DNA of 22,208 nt. Source: Cudoniella acicularis (taxonomy: Eukaryota > Ascomycota > Leotiomycetes > Helotiales > Helotiaceae). Below the pieces are notes generated by a model, which saw only the letters and a list, made by a program, of their open reading frames with translations, had not been told where the DNA came from and did not search any database. Each line of letters opens with the position of its first letter. The stretch's first letter is position 1. The stretch spans positions 1 to 22,208 of the forward strand of contig JAAMPI010000958.1 of the NCBI GenBank assembly GCA_013054445.1, read 5' to 3'. Below are positions 1 through 9,538 of the stretch, in pieces. The translations under genes were made by a program, and so were the position numbers.

Positions 1-105
1 GTGGAGTTTTTGGATAGTAAGGGGACGATGAGGCTGTATGGTTTGATGCAGGTGGCGAGGGGGAGGATGGAAAAGCTGAAAGAAGGGAAGAAGGTTGATG
101 CTTGA
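1..105 (+). CDS. 3' end of an unidentified gene (partial)
   Basis: Frame 1 is open from the first base of the window to a TGA at 103-105, giving 34 residues that end in a charged, Lys-rich tail (KLKEGKKVDA). The composition (GTMRLYGLMQVARGRMEKL) reads like real protein, with an amphipathic helix. No domain can be recognised from so short a piece. The gene body lies upstream of the window. The frame could also be chance, since 34 codons is not statistically meaningful. Confidence 0.4.
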   Translation: MEFLDSKGTMRLYGLMQVARGRMEKLKEGKKVDA

Positions 106-2531
106 GTAGGAAAATAGTCGTCCGAATAGTGGATTGAGAGAATGAAAGCTCAAAATGAAGAAGCATGAAAATATAGCGTGGGATTTTGAACTAAAATTTT
201 TGAAATTAGGAGACATTTTCTGTCATAAAATCTCCGGCCGAATAGTGATCCAACCCCTCTTGGCCTTGCTGCTGTCACAGGTGATCCTGCAACTTCAAGC
301 ACAAATATCTACTTCTCTATTTGGCATGCAGGGCACTATGCGGATGACAGCAACACTTTCAGGTTCGTTCCTAATTACACTTGAAAAGGTTTCTTACGGA
401 GCTGACACTTTAACAGATCCAGACCTTATGCTACCCTGACAAAGTCCTAGGTTTGGAGTAGAATTCAAACGCGAATAAAGTACCTGTTGTGGTTAGACGT
501 AGCGCCGCCGTGATTTGCCCATCATGGACGTTAACTCCATATGAAGGGTAATGGCACGGTGAGATCCATGATTCACTGGATTTCTTTTTGCGGGACTAAT
601 GTGAATAACTCATTCGGACTTTCATTTGTCCCTGGTACTTCACTCGTGCGCGTCCCATTCCATCACGCAAAAACCCAAGTTGGAGCTGCGGTATTTATTG
701 AAATAATTTTCACGGCTTAGGAATCGGGTTTTTTGATTTTGATTTATTGAGAAGAAGCCAGTCCAAGATACCACAACCGAAAAGCAAATGTCCCAGAATT
801 CGGTGTCCTAAATAGCAAGTGAAATCTCGCCAAGGTCCACAATAATCTGAGAATTCCTCCAGCTCTTGAAAATCCCTTCTGGCTACACCTCCAAATGAAC
901 TTATTTCCTTTCTTCTATTCCTTGCCGCCTTGACCAATAATACCTCAAAGCTAAGCTCCAAAGAAAATAGAGGGTCGAGGATTTGTAAACCCACAGAAGA
1001 GAAAAGCCTCCCTTCAGTGCTGGAGCCCAATTGCATCCTTCTGCATCTTTCTCCAAGTTTCTTCAAGTCCCAGCTTCTTCCCAAACAAATTGTAACCTTG
1101 ATATGTAAACTTCCCATGCTAACCCAATGCGAGTGAGGGAAAACATACCCCTGAACAGTATCACGAAGGGAAAACAAAGCCGGCAACTCGAATGGTGAAG
1201 TGCGGTACAACGCTAGTTTGCGACGTCGAATTTGCTGTGATCTGAGCCAGGATCCTAGTTCAGAGAGCTTAATGAGCAAAAAAAGAGCTCTTTATTGGGC
1301 TCTGCTACCCATTTCCTTTTGGAGATATTTGCTAGCCTTGAAACAGTTCGGTGGAGGTTATAGCCTAATCAAGTAACTTGAGTTATCATCTCACTGAATT
1401 CTTCAATCTCAAAAATGACCCGGTTTCAAAATCTTGGGAGCGAAAATACCCGTATCTTTTGACCCAGATGGTATTCTCGAACTGCGGCCTTTCCTGCAGA
1501 GCTATCGCTCTTTGTGTAACTGTACTGGCGGGATCTCTTCGAAAACCCAAATTTGAAAGTGATAAGACCGATCTAGTAAGTTCATGAATTCTTCGGATTA
1601 TAGATTCAACACTACAGATCACGCTTTGATGCCTTTTCACTCAGTTCACACACGATAAGCTAGCATTCCTTTTCATGTGCGCTCGCAGTGTACATAGGCA
1701 AAGCGGAAGACCAGGGGAATGAAACGGTATTATATTAATTAGACGATACTCACTACAGCGCCAAATGCCAACAAGCTCGTGTAAAATGTTCGGAATGAGT
1801 ATAACCGCACTATCTTTGTTTATGGCTTCAATATAAAACTATTTTAGGTAGCCAGGCTCCCGAACTATTGCATTGGCTTTAGGGATCTAGGAATTAGCGA
1901 AGCATCTCTTCAGCCGTCATATGCCTAACTCGCCCAATCAGTTGAAAATTACTAGATAGTCACCAAGTAAAAGGAGCTAATATTTCGATAATCAACATAG
2001 AATGATGGGTTGGATTAGAGTAAAATCTTTATTCCTTTTCATAATGTCTCACATTTGGCAGAACATTTGAAGTGTTTGGAGTAACTTCGTGCTACCGGGC
2101 ACTGAATGATCAAGGAGATAGCTATATCTCTGAGGAAGCTCCGAAAACCGCGAAACCCTTTTAGTGTTCGCGATAGTCTCAAAACTACCTAATTAGGTAA
2201 CATAAGTTTGGAGTTATGAATAGGCTTTAGTAGGCGCTAGTGACACTTGTCGGTTTAATGCACTATACGCTAAGCTTCTTATAAAGGTAAGAGCGACGGT
2301 GCGTGCTCAACGTATACGCTTTTATGTACGAGTACACTTATAGTAAATTGGTATAATTTAAGTGCGGCTTTAGTTATTACGTATATTTTGGGTACGGTTA
2401 TAGTCATCTGGCGTTCCTACAAATTAGTGAGCCTCTAGGAATAGATAGCAGTCTCGTGCTGGGCCACTTATCACGAAGAATAACGATTAAGATTACGTCT
2501 CCGTACACTGAAGTGTCTCTTTTATTCGTGG
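106..2531. other. gene-poor stretch, no supportable gene
   Basis: About 2.4 kb without a convincing gene. The longest open frame is on the minus strand at 710-1279 (189 codons). It has no ATG until about codon 55, a stop lies just upstream of its TTG, and it resembles no family I know. It could be one exon of an unknown gene but I do not call it. From about 1700 to 2500 the DNA turns AT-rich, with many short TA-rich words and stops in all frames, as in old decayed repeats or mutated intergenic DNA. Confidence 0.5.
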
Positions 2532-2675
2532 TTTACTGAGAAGGTTCTCTTGCATGAACCAGCCACTCATGTGGATCGAAATACGCCACCCTCTCCCCTG
2601 ATGCGACAAGCGAGAAATGGTGGAAACATGTCAGTAGTCGAATTTCTACTAAACCACGGCGCTGTTGAACTCTAA
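2532..2675 (+). pseudogene. ankyrin-repeat relic
   Basis: One frame reads as the end of one ankyrin repeat (KVLLHEPATHVDRN) followed by nearly a full second repeat: a PLM..ARNGG core where ankyrins have TPLHxAAxxG, then VVEFLLNHGA, which matches the second helix and turn (VVxLLLxxGA). The frame ends in TAA at 2673-2675 and becomes unreadable upstream of about 2520. There is no start codon or continuation, so this looks like a remnant of a larger ankyrin gene, such as the tandem-ankyrin receptors common in filamentous fungi. A chance match over about 45 codons is possible but the helix signatures are good. Confidence 0.45.
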
Positions 2676-3542
2676 TTTAAGCTTGCATAAAAATACGGAC
2701 ACTCTAAGAATCCTGGAGGCTACCGATGGGGAGTTTTGGGTAACCCGAGCTGGCTATAACCTGGCTAAAATGAGGACTGAGTAAGAAATTACGATTGATT
2801 GGTCGGGATTGGGCTGAGTACGTTATAATCCATAACTTAACATTAATCCCTGCTTCGTATGTTCTCGCCTCTATGATATAAAGGGGGATTTAAGTGGCTG
2901 GAGCTTCGGAGATTAAAATCGGGAATTTCCTGCGGAAGCTTTGCCGTCGACTGTGCCGCGTCTCTCCTGAACGTTTGCAAGGACCCCAACCAGGAGGACT
3001 CCTGCATATCACGAGGCGAAAAAAAAACTGTGCAGAGGACAAATATTTTGGGGCTGAGCTCGCACATTAGAAGGGTTTCGACTCTTGAATACCCATGTTG
3101 TTAAAGTTATTTTTGTAGTGGGATTGGGAGAAGGAAGGGATGGCAGCTTGGCGAAGGAATTCTCTGCCACTATCCACACATGTACATCCACATAGCCAAC
3201 TTGTTAGGTCACCGATTACCTAGATTTCGCTGGAGCTCTGTGGTGATATAAGACGCGGATTGTCCTTCAGCGACAGGACTCTCATCATTCTCAATCTTCT
3301 GATCATTATTAGCTGTCTCATTATTCCCGACTTTTTCATTTTCCTCATCATCCACATTTTCTGAAAGCGTTCAACAGACTCAAAACACTAAAACAGTCAT
3401 TACATTCATCGTTTTGTTTTCCATCGATCAGTATACACACAACTTCGCACAATACAGAACTTTCCACTTTTAACCACAAGACGGATGATCACGGATCACT
3501 TACAATAAGCTTTCTATACTACTTAGTTGTCAACCGCCTAAG
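2676..3542. other. intergenic region and 5' flank of the secreted protein gene
   Basis: About 870 nt. Small minus-strand frames at 2843-3191 show no recognisable protein. From about 3260 to 3540 the plus strand is pyrimidine-rich and lacks G-runs, as in fungal promoters and 5' leaders. An AT-rich TGATATAAGA element lies near 3242-3251 and could be a TATA-like site for the gene starting at 3543, although it is about 290 nt from the ATG. Confidence 0.4.
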
Positions 3543-4349
3543 ATGAAAATCATCTCTGGTGTCCTTGCCCTCTCCACCCTCTTCTTCGTTTCAGCTATAC
3601 CATTCAACAGCCTCGAGACTCGAGAATTCGAGCTATCGTTACACGCTGCTCGCCACTCTAATCTCCCAAGGTGCACCCAGGCGGGCTCCTTTTGCGCCAC
3701 TTCAATAACTTTACTAAACGCCTCAAGTTACCCTACTTTGGTGGACAGTATCTTATACACCTGCGCTGGTCCGGGTGAGCTTGCCACGCCAAGCACATGT
3801 CCTTCGCTCCCAGTCACAGATTCTTCCACGTAAGCAACCCATTTCCATGTCTTTTTCTATTAACACCCCCCTCTTCGAAAATGCATACCGCTAACCCCTT
3901 AAAGCGATCTAGCAAAGCGTCCAGGGCAGTGTGTGCCTTGGAACTAGAAACGAACCTGATGCGTGCCTCCAACCAGCCGCCGGCTTGATCGACAGGGGAA
4001 GCATTCCGAGCAAGATACCTCGACGCCGGCAAGCAAGCTAAAATGTCTACTGACGGGCCATTTTTGCGGGGGAAATAAGCGGGCACTAGAAGGGGGAACT
4101 GGTGGGCATGGATCGCCTTATTCTATATTTTCTTGCGTTAAGGGTGAGTTTGCACAAGGGACGCCATGTGGTTCAGCCCAATCGCCCGTTCATTGCGTGT
4201 TAGGGAAGAAGCCAGAAGGTGGAAAATGGGAACCTGATACTTGCGGGGCGGCGGAGCATACTCAAGAGGAGCATCCTCATGAGGGAAAGGAGAAGGGAAA
4301 AGGTAAAGCGAAGAAGGGGAAAGGAAAGAAGAAGAAGCAAACACATTAG
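3543..4349 (+). CDS. secreted cysteine-rich protein with two tandem modules (candidate effector)
   Basis: The ATG at 3543 opens a signal peptide (MKIISGVLALSTLFFVSAIP). Two modules follow with the same cysteine spacing. Module 1 (about 3663-3966) has C-x6-C-x22-C-x11-C and then two more Cys. Module 2 (4044-4250) has C-x6-C-x22-C-x10-C-x8-C-x15-C. Both share the G-x-F-C, GE-x-A and EPDxC landmarks. After module 2 comes a very Lys/Gly-rich tail of about 25 residues ending at TAG/4349. Exon 1 ends at 3829 before GTAAGC. A CTAAC branch point sits at 3891-3895, and an acceptor at 3917 (AAG) restores the frame carrying VCLGTRNEPDAC. Between 3966 and 4041 the frame changes again, so there is either a second intron with a weak GTGCCT donor or an indel. 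The family is unknown to me. Paired cysteines and secretion suggest an apoplastic effector-like or cell-wall protein. The gene may be partly broken. Confidence 0.6.
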
Positions 4350-4524
4350 GGGAAGAATCCTGCTACTGAAAAGAGGGCGCTCATGAGGAAGAGGATACTC
4401 ACAAGGAGTACTAAAGATTGTATACGACTAGCTTTGTACAAGTTCATTCAGAGCCTATATAAGCTCATATTCATAAATCGAATCGCCTCAGAACAGAGAT
4501 GTAGCGAGAAAGGACATAATATCC

Positions 4525-5669
4525 TCAAAGACCGTACTTCGTATATTCTTCCTCTTCAATATCCATCAAATTCTCCACATCATTACCAAATATCCAGACG
4601 AGCTGAGCCATCTCGAGCAAGAGTTCTTGTGCCTTGTCATATCCGCCAAATGCCCATTCGGAGCCAAGTATGAGGTCTCGCCAGACCCACAGAATGCCGA
4701 ATTTGTCGTTATTCCCCTCCCCAGCTGGCTTTTGGAGTTCTGAGCGTTGGTACTTGCCTGTAGGTATGGCTTTTCTTAGAAATTTGAGAGAGCTTTTGTA
4801 CGTGGTCGCTGAGAATGTTAGAGGTGCTACCAAGTGTTGTCGAGTGGGTGATATTCAGAGTCAAGTCGTATCTTTCACATTGTTCCGTAGTGCACTGTAA
4901 TATTGAAGCATCTGCATTGAAATTGCTGGACATTGTGGTTCTGTTACCCTCCTCGACTACAAAACGGCGTCTTTTGGTCTTGATTGAAAGTGGTGCTTCA
5001 TGTAGGTTGTATTCGTCAACTTCTTCCAATGATTCGATATTCCTCTTCAGCTGCTGGACGGCATTATGAATGGTTCGTTCGAATTGAGATGAAGAATTTC
5101 TATTAGCAGGTGGGAAACTATTGGTGCTAGCATAAAATGGATCTTGGAGGCCTTGAATATTTGCTGTTCGGTACTTTCCTCAACTTTGGGTTGATATAGA
5201 GCACTTTGCTGCGCCACAGGGGCATTGAGTATACTCGGCTTTTCCAACCAGAATTTCTTGTCTTCAGCGTCTATATTTGTGGCTTCTCGAAGACGAAACT
5301 CCTCCCAGTCGCCCTCCCAATATTTGCATCTTCGCTGATAATATTCTTCCTCAGCAGGATTTGTTGCCCTGGTCTTGGTATCCTCAAGGTCTTCAATGAG
5401 CCGGAAGATATCACGCATTATCGGCGATATGACTTCGAGTTCCGTAGCAGTGGGGGTATAATATGTGGCTTCTTCGCTATGCAAGGACGTTTGATCGTTG
5501 CGGATTGGCGTCTGGGGACATTCGTAATAGCACTGTCAAAAGTCAGCTTGAATGCGTGGTCAATGGGTCGAGTTCTCTTGCGACGTACCTCCTGCGATGA
5601 TGAACTGCAAGTGCAGCTGTGAGATTGACCGTCACAATCTGTGGCCCGGATGCATTGTGCAGAATCCAT
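4525..5669 (-). CDS. orphan four-exon protein, function unknown
   Basis: A consistent model gives exons 5669-5589, 5511-5205, 5151-4831 and 4757-4525, total 942 nt = 313 aa plus stop. Intron 1 (5588-5512) has a clear GTACGT donor and CCCCAG acceptor with a GCTGAC branch point. Intron 3 (4830-4758) uses GTAGCA and CTACAG. Intron 2 (GTGCTC..TTCAAG, 53 nt) is the weakest call. A frame change certainly occurs between about 5210 and 5150, but it could be an indel. The first exon encodes a Cys/Ser-rich segment. Exon 2 is acidic and helical with many Glu and Trp/Tyr residues. The last exon has a Trp/Phe-rich helical stretch (FGILWVWRDLILGSEWAFGG) and an acidic end (DIEEEEYTKYGL). No signal peptide or membrane segment and no family recognised. 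Confidence 0.5.
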
Positions 5670-5992
5670 CTTCTTGCTGCTCGCTTGCGCTTTTATTTTT
5701 CAAGATTGATACGGAAGTTTGTAAATGCTGTTGTGAACGCTCAAATTTGATGTGAGATGCTGCTTAATGAAAGCACATTGCGATGAAGAAGAATTTAACA
5801 GGAAGTGGAATTTTTGTCTAAAGGTGAGAGCTGACATTGTAGGACCGCCAGCCCACTATTATATTGACACTGGAGGAATTTAACTATCCCAGTACCTCCA
5901 TATTATATAATTCAATCAAAAAGTGATTTTGTCATGCTGTATCGTTGTATTGCGAGTGTGCTTTGGAGACGATTCATGCCTGAAGTCGACAG
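5670..5992. other. intergenic region between two minus-strand genes
   Basis: About 320 nt holding the 5' flank of the gene ending at 4525 and the 3' flank of the broken coiled-coil gene. It is AT-rich, with ATTATATTG near 5858 and CATATTATATAAT near 5898-5910 that could serve as TATA-like sites for minus-strand transcription. No open frame of note. Confidence 0.4.
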
Positions 5993-6672
5993 CTAATCCC
6001 ATTTCTTGTTGCAACAAGCCTCTGGATCTGTGTTGAAAGCGGAATGATAATCAACGATCAAGGTATGTTCCATTTTGAGCCAATTGAAAACCGACTTCAG
6101 ATCCTTATAAAGAATACGGAAAAGGTTGTGATAAGAGTTGGTGCTGCACTCTGCTAAGCCAAACGGAGAATAATTGGCCATTGTCGCGAACGTGTTGGCA
6201 ACTTCGATTCTTCTAACTTCCCAGGGTTGCTCGAGTAAGATTTCGGGCGAATATTTCCGGTCATGCAGCACCCAAGAGAAGGATTTGGAGTAGTGGTCAA
6301 AGTTCAGCAAAGGGTTATTTTGTCTGAGGCACTTGTCCGTAGAGAGGGTGAACAGGGCTGCATCTGCAAGAATGTTTCCTCTACGTGCAGCTCTGTTTCC
6401 TGCTTCAACGATTGCATCGTCTGCGGTTTCCCAGCCACAGTTTTCTTTGGCCTTTTCCAAAATCGGTGTCGGACTGAGATTCCGACTTCAACCAGCGGCT
6501 CGTAGAACTTCATCGTTTCCGCCTTATCCAAGCAATTTTGCTGAGAAGCCAAAAGTTGTTGCTGCAAGTCAGACCTGGCTTGCTCCAGCTCCAAGTAAGC
6601 CTGCTGGGAAGCCCAAAGCTCTTCTTGCAGCTTTGACCGATTTTGCTCCATTTCCAAGTTCGCCTCGGCCAA
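5993..6672 (-). pseudogene. coiled-coil/GNxAA family gene, copy A, broken by a 1-nt frameshift
   Basis: The first ATG in frame is at 6651. About 45 Gln/Leu/Glu-rich residues form a coiled coil containing two similar 21-22-residue units (QNRSKLQEELWASQQ and QARSDLQQQLLASQQ). Motif 1 follows (PLVEVGISVRHRF). At 6459-6462, in a run of four T on the coding strand, the frame must shift by one base. The other frame then continues as EKAKENCGWETADD and motif 2 (AGNRAARRGNILADAALF), and runs to TAG at 5993. The paralogues at 7931 and 14537 read through this point without a break, so I infer a one-base deletion, or a sequencing error in a homopolymer. Copy A has about 60 extra residues between motif 2 and the later NLFRILYKDL segment that matches NLFKVFHDLY in copy B. 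The 5' end may also be cut, because it lies at the junction with the truncated reductase. Molecular function unknown. Confidence 0.65.
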
Positions 6673-6673
6673 T

Positions 6674-7015
6674 TTGCTGCATCTATTTTCCCAGCAACGA
6701 GAAGTCGTTGATTTCTGTCAGAAGAATGGAATCGTCATCGAGGCATACTGTCCCCTTGTTCGAAATCAAAAGGCTAACGACCCCACCCTCAATTCTATTG
6801 CGACAACCCACCAGAAGACAACCGCACAAGTTCTCATCCGTTATTGCCTACAGAAAACCTGGGTGCCACTACCAAAGAGCGATACACCTTCACGAATCAT
6901 CGAGAATGCGAATGTTTACGACTTTGAGCTTTCCGAGGAGGAAATGGTAAAATTAGATGGCTTAGATCAGGGTAGCAGAGGCGCTATTGTCGAGGCTGTC
7001 GTAAATACGGTATAG
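6674..7015 (+). pseudogene. aldo/keto reductase, C-terminal part only
   Basis: The frame encodes about 113 residues that follow the C-terminal part of fungal aldo/keto reductases. In order: a Q-Q-R-E-V-V-D-F-C segment, IEAYCPLVR, the KTTAQVLIRYCLQ helix, the cofactor-binding LPKS motif with following R and N residues (RIIENANVYDFELS), and EEMVKLDGLDQG. Typical family members have about 280-320 residues. Everything N-terminal is missing, including the first half of the barrel and the Asp-Tyr-Lys-His catalytic tetrad. Similarity begins around LHLF (family: ELHPF) at about 6674-6685, and upstream DNA is antisense to coiled-coil copy A. The 3' end (TAG, 7013-7015) looks intact. I read it as a 5'-truncated, inactive remnant made by a rearrangement. 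Confidence 0.75.
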
Positions 7016-7930
7016 GACCTTTTGAAGCAAAAACAAATATTGCCTACGAAAGCCTCCGGTATGAAACTGTAAAATCCTCTTTGCAGTTGTGTTTAAATGG
7101 ACCTATTTTACATCATCTCTCATCAAACCTTTTATTGTTTTTCACTTCTGTTGTACTATTTGTCAGTGACGACTACTAAGCCATTTTCTTGGCCCTACTG
7201 CACTTGTTTTATAGTTCTGGTATTTCATCAATTGTGTGAAAAAGCAATTATTAGCGCTGACAGCTGATGCGGGGTCTATACGTACGGCCTCACCCGACCA
7301 CTCTCTTCATCTTTTGTATATCCATCACTTTATTACTGGTTAATATATCTTTACCGCCGCACATCGCTACCCTGACAAACTGCTTCAAATTAGAATGTTA
7401 AGGTGTAGCTAGCTATGTTCTTCTCTCAAGTTCGTGTTATGAATATTAAATGCAATATCTCACACATCAAAAGAGATTATGCAGTGTTGTCCTCTTATGA
7501 AGTATTTACTTAGTGAAGGGATGTCTTGTATTATGGATGACAGCATATCGAATTACTGCCTTTACTGCTAGTCACAGTTTTCAGTCATGTGTTTTTACTT
7601 CAACTTCACCTTTCAACTGACGTTTTAAAGTATCCACAGCACTCCTTCTTTTGATAACAACGATGACCTCAACAACACCACATCACTCAATAGTAATACA
7701 CGATCATTGAACGGAAGTAGGTTATTTTCCATTACTAGAATCAGATAATATCAATCCCTCTTTATCGCTTCCATATCTCCTCTATCCAAGGAGCTCCCAC
7801 GGCTCCTAACCGCCTCTGCGAAAACTCGTCAGAGGGCAAGAGGAGCTCTCAATTATTCACCATTCGAGAGGAATCATACCACTTCAAAATCTTTCGCTCT
7901 TCACTAACCCACATTTCACTATCTACAGGC
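7016..7930. other. intergenic region and promoter of coiled-coil copy B
   Basis: About 915 nt, AT-rich, with no supported gene. Just before the next start codon, CTATCTACAG at 7919-7928 resembles a 3' splice site, so a 5'-UTR intron ending at 7928 is possible. A short hairpin-like pair GGAGC..GCTCC lies near 7789-7807 with further GAGCTC words nearby. I see no evidence of a function for it. Confidence 0.4.
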
Positions 7931-8680
7931 ATGGACCGAGCCACCAGGGTGATTTTTGGAATGGAGGTCGAAGACCTCCAGCATGAGCTTGAGGACTACG
8001 AGTCCCTCAAGAGGTACACCGAGGACCTCCGATCTCGACACAAGGAGATGAAGGAGCGGCTGGTGGCCGCGGAGAAGCAAACTGCGGATCTAGAGAAAGA
8101 GGTCGTCGTCTACAAGGCGGCCGCCGAATCAGCAGAGAAGGAAGCAGAGAGCGCGAAAGAGCAATTGGAGCGAGTTGCTCCCTTGATTGACGTGGGCGTT
8201 CGAGTCCGATTACGGTTCATGGAGCAAGCACAAGAACACGTCCTCGAAAGGAAGCCAGAAATTCTCAACCAGGAGATCATTCTCGCCGGCAATGCTGCAG
8301 CACATGGAGGATTCGGTCGCGCGGATGCATTGCTTTTCAAACTCGGTTTCGTTCCTCAAGGCGTGCACGAGAACCTTTTTAAAGTCTTCCACGACTTGTA
8401 TCAGATATATCCAAATCATTACGAAGAAATGCCCGCAAAACTTCTTGAAGCCACCAATTATGAGGTTACATTGAAGACAATGAACGTTTTAAACGAGGGA
8501 TTGACCAGGCCGGGGAAAGAGAGACAAACTGTGATGGAGAACATTTGGATTTTGCGAAACAAGTTTCTTCGGTTGGGCATTGAGGAATTTGAGAAGGACC
8601 CGGATGTTGATAGGAGATTGGCTGTGATTAAGGAGTTGACGGCCACCATCGTTTATGCGGATCGGAGACGGAGAGGCTAG
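7931..8680 (+). CDS. coiled-coil/GNxAA family protein, copy B (intact, 249 aa)
   Basis: A single-exon frame from ATG 7931 to TAG 8678-8680. Residues 12-82 are dominated by Glu/Lys/Ala/Leu heptads, a clear coiled coil. Motif 1 is at about 84-98 (PLIDVGVRVRLRF). Motif 2 is at about 117-136 (ILAGNAAAHGGFGRADALLF), followed by NLFKVFHDLYQIYP at 148-161. The C-terminal 90 residues are helical and charged and end in a basic cluster (YADRRRRG). There is no signal peptide or membrane segment, so it is probably cytosolic or nuclear, perhaps oligomeric through the coiled coil. The same two motifs occur in copies A and C in this window. I do not recognise the family. Its codon use is more GC-rich than the flanking DNA, as expected for an expressed gene. 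Confidence 0.8.
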   Translation: MDRATRVIFGMEVEDLQHELEDYESLKRYTEDLRSRHKEMKERLVAAEKQTADLEKEVVVYKAAAESAEKEAESAKEQLERVAPLIDVGVRVRLRFMEQAQEHVLERKPEILNQEIILAGNAAAHGGFGRADALLFKLGFVPQGVHENLFKVFHDLYQIYPNHYEEMPAKLLEATNYEVTLKTMNVLNEGLTRPGKERQTVMENIWILRNKFLRLGIEEFEKDPDVDRRLAVIKELTATIVYADRRRRG

Positions 8681-9538
8681 ATATATCCTATCGTTAATTG
8701 AAAGTCGCATTGCATGTTTGGGTTTGGATTCATTGGGCTTTGTGTTTTGAGGCAAGCTTGGAGTATTTGAGCAGGACGGGGTTTTCTGATGTACGGAACG
8801 ATTAGGTCCGATACGTGCCTAGTTAAACTTGGCTCTGGCTTTTCGAGGATACAAGAGAGCTGATTTGGTTATCCACCACGACTCTAGAAACTTTCTTAAG
8901 TATTTCGCCTGCTGGAACATTTGATCTCGAAAAATAGACTACTTGAAACGGCTTCTTTTGGTGCATGATTTTGTCTCCCCATATAAAGTAGAATAGACCT
9001 AGATCTTGCGCTTTAACGGGGTAATTAGGTTTATATTGGAGTTAGTCCTTATGAATTGCAAATAAGGGAAGTGGTAAGATGAGGGGGAGAAAAGGGGTGC
9101 GATTCGCTTGAGTCCGGCGTCACTCGCTAAAACTTCAGCGAACTGGCCCCTGTAAGTTAGCGACCGTGCACTGAACTGCAGCATATACGGCTCTGTAATT
9201 TTGGGGCTGTTTCTTGAATTGCGGCACGCAAGGCCTGGTGACTTCAGCGTCCAGACCGAAATGGCTACCACACACAGAAGAACAGAATAGATTGGAATCT
9301 GATATCACGATATTAGTCGTTCTCAATATGTTTATAAATAGCTGTCACGAGTTTGTATAACGCATTATAATTTAGCGACAAGCACGTGGAATACGAGCCC
9401 CAACTGTGCCGCACGGGTCTCTTTAGGCACCGAAGGGGGAGCGACAACATCCGTTGATAAACGACTAGATCCCAAACCTTCATATTTGACTTCTGTAGAT
9501 TTTGAGCTTCTCATTTCTCAATTCTTACACTCATAATT
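8681..9538. other. intergenic region
   Basis: About 860 nt between two plus-strand genes. Short minus-strand frames at 8999-9326 carry no recognisable protein. A pyrimidine-rich leader (about 9478-9538) precedes the next start codon. Nothing else stands out. Confidence 0.45.

Noticed and set aside
710..1279. 189-codon minus-strand open frame
   Set aside because: No ATG for the first 50 or so codons, a stop immediately upstream, no recognisable motif and no plausible splice partner. Long enough to be worth a database search but not supportable as a gene.
6333..6950. 205-codon plus-strand frame overlapping copy A and the reductase remnant
   Set aside because: It is antisense to copy A and out of frame with the reductase. 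Its residues are the Pro/Ser-rich composition expected of a shadow frame.
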